Source: an uncultured Spirochaetaceae bacterium
GTDB lineage: Bacteria; Spirochaetota; Spirochaetia; Treponematales; Treponemataceae
Length of the DNA stretch: 11,152 nt
Direction of reading: 5' to 3'
Assembly (NCBI GenBank): GCA_902773215.1
Contig: CACYDQ010000501.1
Coordinates: 1-11,152 of the forward strand
The notes under the pieces were generated by a model, which was not told where the DNA came from, did no database searches, and saw only the letters and a list, made by a program, of their open reading frames with translations. Shown piece after piece: positions 5,571 through 11,152 of this stretch (the first letter of the stretch is position 1; the number at the start of each line of letters is the position of its first letter). A program made the position numbers and the translations under genes.

Positions 5571-7541
5571 ATGGTAAACCTTGAGAAGCTGAGGAGTGAC
5601 CTCGAGAGCAGGCTTGCTATTGACAAGCAGATTCACAGTGTTGTAGTCAGGGCGGACTCCATAGACGACTGCCTTGAGGATGCGGCCGTGCAGCTTGAGA
5701 CGACCGTAAAGCGGCTTGAGTATGAGGTTGAAGAGAGGGGCTCTCAGGGATTCCTTGGGTTGGCCCAGAAGCCTTGGGTTCTTCGTATTTATGAAAACCC
5801 TGCCTTTGTCCAGGAGAAGATTCAGAAGGCTGCGGCTGCGGCTGCGGCTGCGAAGGCAGAGGAAGAGAAGAAAGCCCTCAACAAGGATGGTGTGTACTTT
5901 GTCCACCGATTCGGGGACAGGATATTTGTCAAGGTTCTCCTTCCTGTCGGCGAAGGAGTGCCTGTTTCTGTGGGCGACGTTCTTTCCGCTGCCAAGCGCA
6001 GCGATACGGAGGAGCTGGATGAGAACCTCGTCAAGAAACTCTGCAAGGAAGGTTCGGAGAACGAATATGTGGAGGTCGGAACTTTCGCCCATGTTCCTTC
6101 GGCTGATGCAGTTATGGCCGTCGATGTCGCCAAGGACGAGATGTCGGCTACCATCGAGGTCTCTGCCCCCGGATCCAGCGGAAGCGAGATTTCTGCCGAC
6201 CAGATACGGAATGCGCTGAGGACCCAGGGGGTTGTTGCCGGCATTAGCGAGGATAAGATAACTGAATATATCGATAATCCTGTGTACAATGTTCCTTTCG
6301 TCGTCGCCGAGGCTGTGAAGGCTGTGGACGGTGCCGACGCGAGGATGGACTATAAGTTTGAGACAGACAGCTCTAAGCTCAAGCTCAAGGAAAATCAGGA
6401 CGGTCAGATAGACTTCAAGGAGCTGAACCTTATCCAGAATGTTATGAAGGGACAGCCGCTTGCCATAAAGATGCTCGCCGAGCGCGGAAAGGGAGGAAAG
6501 ACCCTCTTTGGCCGTTACCTGGAGGCAAAGAACGGAAAGGACATTGATGTCCACTATTATATGGGACAGAACGTCGAGCTGGACGGCGATCAGAGGACGA
6601 TAAAGGCAAGCATGGACGGCCAGGTTATTTTGGTCGGAAACAAAATTTCCGTCGAGCCTGTCTACGAAGTCCCGGGTGTCAACATCAAGACGGGGAACAT
6701 AACCTTCATGGGGACGGTCATTGTCAAAGGCAACGTCGAGGACGGCTACAACGTCAAGGCGAACGGCAACATCGAGGTGTACGGTACTGTCGGCAACTGC
6801 CAGCTGGAGGCAGAGGGCGATATCGTCATATCTCAGGGTGTCATGGGTCGCGACGAGGGATCTATAAAGACTTCCAAGTCCCTGTGGGCTCGCTTTATAC
6901 AGAACACGACGGTTGAGGCGAAGGATTACATCGTCGTCAACGATAACATCATGAATGCCCATGTGACGGCTCTGAAGAAAATCCTCCTCAAGGGAAAGAG
7001 GGCCGTCATCATCGGTGGCCACTTGTTCGCCCAGGAGGAAATTTCTGCCAAGAACATCGGAAACTCGACCGGTACGGAAACTATCCTGGAAGTCGGCTTC
7101 GATCCTATTGCCAAGCAACGGCTTGTGCAGCTGCAGAGCGAGCAGGGTGAGCTGGTCAAGCAGCTTGAGGATATCGATTTGAACATCCAGACCTTGGAGA
7201 ACCAGATGGAGACCCGCCGGTCTGTTCCGAAGGAAAAGCAGAAACAATTGATTGACCTTAAGGAGCAAAAGGCCGATATAGAAGAAAAGAGCGATGCCAT
7301 GACCACTGAAATCAACCAGATTCAGGAGCATCTGCGCGCTCTTAAAGTCGTCGGACGTGTCAATGCCAGCGGTACTGTCTATGCTGGTACGAAGATTTAC
7401 GTTCGCGATGAGAAGGACGAGGTCAAGGCCGACTGCAAATCCGTCTCATTCTACTATGAGAACGGCTTTGTCCGAAGGGGCAAGTACGATCCCAGTCAGG
7501 TCACGAACGACATTGCGGCGCCAGAAGGGGTTGCGGTGTAA
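5571..7541 (+). CDS. fapA: FapA/DUF342 flagellar assembly protein
   Basis: The 656-aa product belongs to the DUF342 (FapA) family. In Vibrio vulnificus FapA promotes polar flagellation and is bound by the glucose PTS protein EIIA; whether that holds here is unknown. The N-terminal ~75 residues resemble a Jag_N-like domain (SIDDCLEDAAVQLETTVKRL and GFLGLAQKPW). An Ala-rich helix follows (KAAAAAAAAKAEEEKKA, about 86-102). The central region (about 375-509) has regular short Gly/Asn-bounded strands, as in the DUF342 beta-helix. A long coiled coil (about 513-591) follows, then a return to beta-type sequence (GTVYAGTKIYV). AGGAGG at 5555-5560, overlapping the fliA stop, lies 10 nt before the start. 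A family call is secure; the exact role is inferred. Confidence 0.92.
   Translation: MVNLEKLRSDLESRLAIDKQIHSVVVRADSIDDCLEDAAVQLETTVKRLEYEVEERGSQGFLGLAQKPWVLRIYENPAFVQEKIQKAAAAAAAAKAEEEKKALNKDGVYFVHRFGDRIFVKVLLPVGEGVPVSVGDVLSAAKRSDTEELDENLVKKLCKEGSENEYVEVGTFAHVPSADAVMAVDVAKDEMSATIEVSAPGSSGSEISADQIRNALRTQGVVAGISEDKITEYIDNPVYNVPFVVAEAVKAVDGADARMDYKFETDSSKLKLKENQDGQIDFKELNLIQNVMKGQPLAIKMLAERGKGGKTLFGRYLEAKNGKDIDVHYYMGQNVELDGDQRTIKASMDGQVILVGNKISVEPVYEVPGVNIKTGNITFMGTVIVKGNVEDGYNVKANGNIEVYGTVGNCQLEAEGDIVISQGVMGRDEGSIKTSKSLWARFIQNTTVEAKDYIVVNDNIMNAHVTALKKILLKGKRAVIIGGHLFAQEEISAKNIGNSTGTETILEVGFDPIAKQRLVQLQSEQGELVKQLEDIDLNIQTLENQMETRRSVPKEKQKQLIDLKEQKADIEEKSDAMTTEINQIQEHLRALKVVGRVNASGTVYAGTKIYVRDEKDEVKADCKSVSFYYENGFVRRGKYDPSQVTNDIAAPEGVAV
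5829..5852 (+). repeat. (GCTGCG)x4 repeat coding for poly-Ala in fapA
   Basis: Four tandem GCTGCG hexamers encode Ala87-Ala94 between the N-terminal domain and the rest of FapA. Gain or loss of a unit would change the Ala run by two residues without shifting the frame. Confidence 0.8.
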
Positions 7542-7554
7542 TGAGCCGGGGCAC

Positions 7555-7583
7555 AAGGATGTGTCCTGCTGGCGTATGTCCTT
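7555..7583 (+). ncRNA. Intercistronic RNA hairpin candidate (fapA / next gene)
   Basis: AAGGATGTGT (7555-7564) can pair with 7574-7583 using Watson-Crick pairs at the base (AAGGA with TCCTT) and several G-U pairs above, capped by CC/GG around a TGCT loop with one bulged C. CTTTA follows, too short a T run for a convincing terminator. It could protect the 3' end of an upstream mRNA. The many wobble pairs keep confidence low. Confidence 0.25.
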
Positions 7584-7604
7584 CTTTAGAACATGGAGGT
7601 TCCT

Positions 7605-7943
7605 ATGGGCATACAGCCAATTGATTTGTCCGTCATCTATTCGCAGATGGACAATGTTTCCAAGTTCAACGCGTCACAGAATCAGCTTGTGCAGGCTTCG
7701 AACCAGCAAGGGCGGGATAAGGTCGCATCTGAAAATCTTGAGAAGTCCAAGACCGTGCAGAATGCCGCACGGGACGAGACCCAGTCGGGGAACGTCAAGA
7801 ACAACCTTGAGGGTGGCTCCTCCGCCGGCTATTCTGCCGGGGGCAGGAAGAAAAAATCTTCCGGGAAGGATGAGCCGGCGGACAGCTCTCCCGATGAAAT
7901 TTCTGAGCCCGGACTGGGACAACTAATCGACATAATCGGGTAA
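7605..7943 (+). CDS. Small protein, N-terminal IQPIDL and C-terminal IDIxG motifs
   Basis: The 112-aa product has no TM segment or signal peptide. It starts MGIQPIDLSVIYSQMDNVSK, continues with a Gln/Asn/Lys-rich helical stretch (about 20-65) and a Gly/Ser/Lys linker (GGRKKKSSGKD at about 78-88), and ends GLGQLIDIIG. From memory, short flagellar-locus proteins of spirochetes and clostridia share such a PVDL/PIDL start and an IDIxx end; this needs a profile search. An ATG at 7593 is in frame, but it overlaps the GGAGG Shine-Dalgarno sequence (7595-7599), which is spaced 5 nt from the ATG at 7605, so the latter is chosen. The gap after fapA is 63 bp. Function unknown; it may be an adaptor joining partners by its two ends. 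Confidence 0.8.
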   Translation: MGIQPIDLSVIYSQMDNVSKFNASQNQLVQASNQQGRDKVASENLEKSKTVQNAARDETQSGNVKNNLEGGSSAGYSAGGRKKKSSGKDEPADSSPDEISEPGLGQLIDIIG

Positions 7944-7955
7944 AATTGATATAAA
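7927..7955 (+). promoter_or_regulatory. Sigma-70-like promoter giving a leaderless mRNA for the 7962 gene
   Basis: TCGACA (7927-7932) and TATAAA (7950-7955) each match the consensus at 5 of 6 positions and are separated by 17 nt. Seven nucleotides past the -10 box is 7962, the A of the start codon. The -35 box lies in the last codons of the preceding gene. No Shine-Dalgarno sequence precedes the ATG, which fits leaderless initiation. Confidence 0.45.
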
Positions 7956-7961
7956 AAGTGT

Positions 7962-8672
7962 ATGCTCGTTAATGCCGTTCTTTTAGCGGGAAACGTTATC
8001 CTGTGGTGTATCCTGTTATTGCGCTTAAAAAAGAAGCTTTCCCCCGATGGAGTAATGAAGGATGTGAGGAAGGAGTTGGAAAAGCTTCTTCTTCAGATAA
8101 ACAGTGACTCGGATCGGAACATCCGTCTTATCCAAAATCAGATTGAGCAGGTCAAGAAGGTCTCCCTGGAAGCCCAGCAGCTTTGTGAACGGGCTGAGGA
8201 GCGGATAGCCATGCTGTATGGCGAGCTGGACAAGGCCTCTTCCGTCAAGTCCGTGGAGCAGAGCCTGTACCGGCCCGCCCCGGAGAGCACGAAGCCGGAC
8301 AAAGCCATTGAACCGCTTTCTGTGCCCGAACCCCGTGCCGGAGGGGTCGATTCAAAGGCCGGGCTTGCCGCCTCCATTCTCCATGAAGACACCCTGAACA
8401 AATCCCGTTCGCCCGTGGACAGTTATATGAAGGAACAGCTCAGGTTTGTTCCTGAGGCTTCCCGTTCCTCTGAGCCGGCTTCCTCCGCGCAGGAGGCCCC
8501 CCGCAAGATAGAGATACCGGAGTTCATTAAGGCTGAGAAACCCATAGAAATCAAGAAGCCTTTCAGGCAGCAAGTCAAGGAAATGCTGGCTCTTGGCTAC
8601 TCCGTCGAGGAAATTGCGCATAAAACGGGAAGAAGTACGCAAGAAGTAAAAATAATTATTGAAATTTTATGA
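7962..8672 (+). CDS. SwrB-like membrane-anchored coiled-coil protein with C-terminal HTH
   Basis: The 236-aa product has one N-terminal TM segment (about 2-22, followed by RLKKK, so the rest is cytoplasmic), a coiled coil (about 30-92), a Pro/Ser/Glu-rich linker (about 95-195) and a compact C-terminal helix-turn-helix-like segment (198-236) containing VKEMLALGYSVEEIAHKTGR. Bacillus SwrB, an activator of flagellar type III export encoded next to sigD, and DUF6115 proteins have a comparable plan of TM anchor, coiled coil and terminal VEEIA-type helices. I infer a distant relation from architecture and location downstream of fliA, not from alignment. The start at 7962 has no clear Shine-Dalgarno sequence, and a promoter-like element ends 6 nt before it. 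The gene lies 18 bp after the previous stop and 24 bp before galM. Confidence 0.85.
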   Translation: MLVNAVLLAGNVILWCILLLRLKKKLSPDGVMKDVRKELEKLLLQINSDSDRNIRLIQNQIEQVKKVSLEAQQLCERAEERIAMLYGELDKASSVKSVEQSLYRPAPESTKPDKAIEPLSVPEPRAGGVDSKAGLAASILHEDTLNKSRSPVDSYMKEQLRFVPEASRSSEPASSAQEAPRKIEIPEFIKAEKPIEIKKPFRQQVKEMLALGYSVEEIAHKTGRSTQEVKIIIEIL

Positions 8673-8686
8673 GAATAGGGTATAAT
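8659..8686 (+). promoter_or_regulatory. Strong sigma-70-like promoter for galM
   Basis: TTGAAA (8659-8664) and a perfect TATAAT (8681-8686) are separated by 16 nt in an AT-rich stretch. Initiation would fall near A8693, leaving a leader of about 4 nt before the galM ATG. The -35 box lies within the 3' end of the preceding gene. This is the best consensus match in the window. Confidence 0.6.
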
Positions 8687-8696
8687 AAAATTACTT

Positions 8697-9749
8697 ATGT
8701 TTACTAAAGGGTTGAAAATTGTAAAAGGCCGTTTTGGTCTTTTGGCCGATGGAACGAAGGTTCACCTGTATACGCTGAGCAACGGAAAGATGAGCGTGTC
8801 CGTGACCGATTATGGGTGTGTCATCACTAGTATCGTCATACCTGACAAGAAGCATAAGAGGCATCTGGATGTCGCCTTGGGTTGCTCTACTCTGGATGGC
8901 TTTATTCTGAACCATGAGACGTTCGGCGGTGTCGTCGGCCGCTTTGCCAACAGGATTGGCGGGGCATCCTTTACGATTGACGGCGCTAAGTACGGGCTCG
9001 ACAAGAACGACAACGGGGTGAATACCCTTCATGGCGGCTTCTCGCGCTGGGACAAGAAGGTCTGGAAGGCAAAGCGTATTGCCAATGAGTATGGCATCGG
9101 CATCAAGCTGACCCGCACGAGCCCCGATGGTGAGCAGGGCTTTCCTGGAAACGCGAAGGTCAGCGTCAGCTACCTGCTGAACGAGCGGAACGATCTCACG
9201 ATTATATACAAGGCGACGAGCGACAAGGCGACTCCCTTCAATATGACCAACCATTCATATTTCAACCTCAACGGGCATTCTTCAGGTTCCATCGAGGGAC
9301 ACAAGATTCAGATGAACTGCAGCAAGTATCTGGAGGTTGATTCAAAGTTGATTCCGACCGGCAAGCTGATTGATGTCGCCGGAACTCCCTATGATTTCAG
9401 GACTTCCAGGGCATTGGGCGAGGATATGGCTAAGGTCGGTGCTGGCTATGACAACTGTTACTGCGTCGATGGCGCGGACGGTTCCATGAAGACGATTGCC
9501 GTTCTGGAGAGTGATGACGGGGCGCGCAAGATGACCGTCAGGGGGACTCAGCCCGGAGTTCAGCTTTATACTGGTAATTTCCTCAAAAACATAAATGGAA
9601 AGGATGGCGCAGTGTACCAGTGTCATGATGCCGTCTGCTTGGAGACTCAGGATTATCCTGATGCACCGAACAAGGATTCTTTCCCGAACTCCATCTTGCG
9701 TCCAGGTGAAACCTACCGGCATGTGACGCAGTATTCATTTATGTTTTGA
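8697..9749 (+). CDS. galM: Aldose 1-epimerase (mutarotase)
   Basis: GalM interconverts the alpha and beta anomers of galactose and glucose, feeding the Leloir pathway in the cytoplasm. The 350-aa length is usual for the family. Visible family residues are Asn85-Arg86 in RFANRIGG, His112 in TLHGG, His186 in MTNHSYFNLNG (one catalytic His), Asp252 in GYDNCY and Glu316 in CLETQDYPDAPN (catalytic base), with the typical ending LRPGETYRHVTQYSF. All active-site residues are present. There is no Shine-Dalgarno sequence close to the ATG: AGGG at 8677-8680 is 16 nt away and upstream of the predicted transcript start. No sugar transport or gal genes are adjacent; the gene stands alone between flagellar and ATPase genes. 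Identity is secure. Confidence 0.95.
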   Translation: MFTKGLKIVKGRFGLLADGTKVHLYTLSNGKMSVSVTDYGCVITSIVIPDKKHKRHLDVALGCSTLDGFILNHETFGGVVGRFANRIGGASFTIDGAKYGLDKNDNGVNTLHGGFSRWDKKVWKAKRIANEYGIGIKLTRTSPDGEQGFPGNAKVSVSYLLNERNDLTIIYKATSDKATPFNMTNHSYFNLNGHSSGSIEGHKIQMNCSKYLEVDSKLIPTGKLIDVAGTPYDFRTSRALGEDMAKVGAGYDNCYCVDGADGSMKTIAVLESDDGARKMTVRGTQPGVQLYTGNFLKNINGKDGAVYQCHDAVCLETQDYPDAPNKDSFPNSILRPGETYRHVTQYSFMF

Positions 9750-9787
9750 GTTTAATTTGCAAAATCCAATCAATAAGAGAGGTTAGA

Positions 9788-10543
9788 ATGGACGTTCAGT
9801 TACAGGAGCTAATCGAAAAGATTAGGAAGGACGGTGTAGAGAGCGCTACGGCTTCGGCAGGAAACATCATTGACGAAGCCGAGAAGAAAGCTGCCGCAAT
9901 CGTTAAGGAAGCTGAAGGAAAGGCCGAGGAGATTATCCGTAATGCTAAGGCCGAGACCGCCCGTATGGAAAAAGCAAGCGAGGATGCAATCACTCAGGCT
10001 GGACGCAACCTCATAATCTCTTTCCGTGATGGGATTAACAAGGAGCTGTCCGCCATCGTCGCAAGCGAGACGGAGAAGGCGTATGACCAAGATTTGCTCA
10101 AGAAACTCATTCCTGAGACTGTCAAGGCTTGGGCGGGCAATCCTGATGCTGATGACCTGACGGTGCTGTTGTCATCCAAGGATTTGAAAGCCCTCGGAAC
10201 CAGCCTGAAGACTGCTCTGAAGGCGAAGATTTCCAAGGGGCTTGAGCTGAAGGCCGATGATTCCTTGTCTGGTGGTTTCAGGATTGGGAGCCGCAGGGGC
10301 AATGCCTTCTACGATTTCAGTGCTGAGGAAGTCGCATCTCTGTTCAGTGCCTACTTGAACCCGAAGACGACGGAGCTTATGAAGCGTGCCGCCGCTGGAA
10401 TCGAGCCGGAGGAAATCCCCGAAGGGGATGACGATGACGATGATGAGGACTTCGTCGAAGAGGTGGCGGAGAAAGTCACGAGGGCGAGAAGGACTGTCGC
10501 GAAGAAGATTTCTTCTGCAGTCGAGAAGAGGAAGAGGAAATAG
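9788..10543 (+). CDS. atpE: V/A-type ATPase subunit E with charged C-terminal extension
   Basis: Subunit E is part of the peripheral stalk (with subunit G/H) that holds the A3B3 head of V/A-type ATPases against rotation. The 251-aa product has a long N-terminal Ala/Glu/Lys helix (about 1-100, with EAEKKAAAIVKEAEGKAEEI typical of stalk subunits) and a globular C-domain (about 101-203, with GGFRIGSRRGNAFYDFS). Beyond it lies an added ~48-residue tail: an acidic run (Asp214-Asp221) and then a basic helix (about 232-251, RARRTVAKK and KRKRK). The ATG at 9788 is chosen because GAGAGG (9777-9782) sits 5 nt before it; an in-frame TTG at 9746 overlaps galM and lacks a ribosome site. The gap after galM is 38 bp. 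The stop shares its last base with the GTG start of the next gene. Confidence 0.92.
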   Translation: MDVQLQELIEKIRKDGVESATASAGNIIDEAEKKAAAIVKEAEGKAEEIIRNAKAETARMEKASEDAITQAGRNLIISFRDGINKELSAIVASETEKAYDQDLLKKLIPETVKAWAGNPDADDLTVLLSSKDLKALGTSLKTALKAKISKGLELKADDSLSGGFRIGSRRGNAFYDFSAEEVASLFSAYLNPKTTELMKRAAAGIEPEEIPEGDDDDDDEDFVEEVAEKVTRARRTVAKKISSAVEKRKRK

Positions 10544-11088
10544 TGGAACATCTGTATTATTTGGTATCTCAGCTCCCTGCGATAAAGACTGACGACAGCG
10601 GTGCGAAGCTTCCAATTTCTACAGAGTATTTCCGTGATTTGTGCCAGCGTTTTATGTCTGAGAAGTACGCGAGAATCGCCGGGACACTTTCATTGGAACC
10701 GCCTGTGGAGGACAAGCCCACTGGTTCGTCATTCCTTGATGCGTGGTACAAGAAGGAGCGGGATCTTAGGTTTGCGCTCGCGGGACTCCGTGCCCTGAAG
10801 ATGAAGAAGGATGTTAAGAACATTCCTTCCGTGTCCGACGGGGAGGTTGTTCAGGCGGCCCGTACTGCAACAGGTATGGACAGCCCGCTCAGCGCGGAGC
10901 AGTTCCTCAATGAGTACAGGCTTCAGGTTCTGGATAAGATTTCTCCGCTCGACTACTTTACGGCGGACGCTGTGTTCAGCTATGGCCTGCGGCTGATGCT
11001 CACCGAGAGGATGAGGAAATTCAATCGCGACGAGGGGTTGGCTTCTTATCATAAGATATATGATGATATTCTTGGAGAAAATAAATGA
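10543..11088 (+). CDS. DUF2764 family protein of the V-type ATPase operon
   Basis: The 181-aa product starts EHLYYLVSQLPAI after the initiator and continues LPISTEYFRDLCQ, typical of DUF2764 proteins, which lie between atpE and atpA in spirochete and some other bacterial V-type ATPase operons. They probably take a place or assembly role in the peripheral or central stalk, but the function is not established. The protein is soluble and mostly helical, with no signal peptide. The start is GTG at 10543, sharing its G with the atpE stop (TAGTG). Duplicate GAGG motifs at 10528-10531 and 10534-10537 precede it, the nearer spaced 5 nt. The stop overlaps the atpA start as ATGA. Both overlaps suggest tight translational coupling and fixed stoichiometry. 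Confidence 0.88.
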   Translation: MEHLYYLVSQLPAIKTDDSGAKLPISTEYFRDLCQRFMSEKYARIAGTLSLEPPVEDKPTGSSFLDAWYKKERDLRFALAGLRALKMKKDVKNIPSVSDGEVVQAARTATGMDSPLSAEQFLNEYRLQVLDKISPLDYFTADAVFSYGLRLMLTERMRKFNRDEGLASYHKIYDDILGENK

Positions 11089-11152
11089 GTGAAACAAAGG
11101 GCAAAGTAGTTGCTGTCAACGGTAACATGGTCTCTGTTGAGTTTGACGGAAG
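11085..11152 (+). CDS. atpA: V/A-type ATPase catalytic subunit A, N-terminus (cut by window edge)
   Basis: Only the first 22 codons are visible: MSETKGKVVAVNGNMVSVEF and two more residues. This fits the N-terminal beta-barrel of V/A-type ATPase subunit A, the catalytic subunit of the head. The ATG overlaps the preceding stop by the ATGA arrangement, with GGAG at 11074-11077 spaced 7 nt. The nucleotide-binding motifs lie beyond the window. The call rests on this short stretch plus the gene order atpE-DUF2764-atpA. Confidence 0.88.
   Translation, partial: MSETKGKVVAVNGNMVSVEFDG

Noticed and set aside
5553..7331. 592-codon open frame on the minus strand opposite fapA
   Set aside because: It lies wholly antisense to a clearly conserved protein, is low-complexity in places (Arg-Ser repeats opposite the Ala codons) and resembles no family. 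It is a by-product of codon bias.
7593..7604. Upstream ATG for the 112-aa protein
   Set aside because: It coincides with the GGAGG that serves the ATG at 7605, and the IQPIDL motif begins right after the later start.
9744..9764. TTTTG...CAAAA repeat after galM as a terminator
   Set aside because: Five A/T-rich pairs around an 11-nt loop and no T-run; too weak to support.
9746..9776. Promoter for the ATPase operon in the galM-atpE gap
   Set aside because: TTGAGT and TTTAAT elements occur but never as a pair with 16-18 nt spacing and a good second box.
9746..9787. Upstream TTG start for atpE
   Set aside because: It overlaps the end of galM, has no ribosome site and adds 14 residues unlike subunit E; the ATG at 9788 has GAGAGG at proper spacing.
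1..11152. CRISPR arrays, tRNA or rRNA genes, insertion sequences, toxin-antitoxin or phage genes
   Set aside because: None seen: the window is almost fully occupied by conserved same-strand genes with gaps of at most 74 bp, and no direct-repeat series or transposase was found.

Overview
The window is a dense, entirely plus-strand stretch of a spirochete chromosome, most likely Treponema or a close relative. The reasons are a spirochete-type flagellar export and sigma-28 cluster (flhA-flhF-flhG-unknown-fliA-fapA-unknown-unknown), a V/A-type ATPase operon beginning atpE-DUF2764-atpA, and a balanced base composition similar to the more GC-rich treponemes. The species cannot be fixed from sequence alone. 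No rRNA, tRNA, CRISPR array, insertion sequence, phage gene or integration site was seen, so this is core chromosome and not a mobile island.

Positions 1-3865 hold the 3' part of flhA (export gate), flhF (SRP-type GTPase) and flhG (MinD-type ATPase), the pair that places and counts flagella. Positions 3866-3939 are the longest intergenic gap of this half. It holds a candidate sigma-70 promoter, a 13-bp palindrome overlapping its -35 box, and a hairpin just downstream of an A_AAA_AAG slippery heptamer at the end of flhG. Positions 3940-7943 hold an unrecognised two-TM protein, the flagellar sigma factor fliA/whiG, fapA (DUF342) and a 112-aa protein with motif-like ends. Position 7962 starts a protein with one TM segment, a coiled coil and a C-terminal helix-turn-helix. 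Its architecture and its position downstream of fliA resemble Bacillus SwrB, an activator of flagellar export.

The second part is metabolic. galM (aldose 1-epimerase) at 8697-9749 is followed by the start of a V-type ATPase operon: atpE with an unusual acidic-then-basic tail, a DUF2764 gene and the first 22 codons of atpA. Gene gaps never exceed 74 bp and several genes overlap, so read-through from flagellar to sugar to ATPase genes is possible. Separate promoters are nevertheless suggested inside the block.

The most notable non-coding signals are two sigma-70-like promoters (7927-7955 and 8659-8686). They lie so close to the start codons of the SwrB-like gene and galM, both without a Shine-Dalgarno sequence, that the transcripts would be leaderless or nearly so. 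Other leads are the possible -1 frameshift site ending flhG, an 8-G tract in the FlhA linker, and a possible export-control module (fapA, the 112-aa protein, the SwrB-like protein). No wholly new system is claimed; the strongest leads are these three small proteins and the unusual expression signals.
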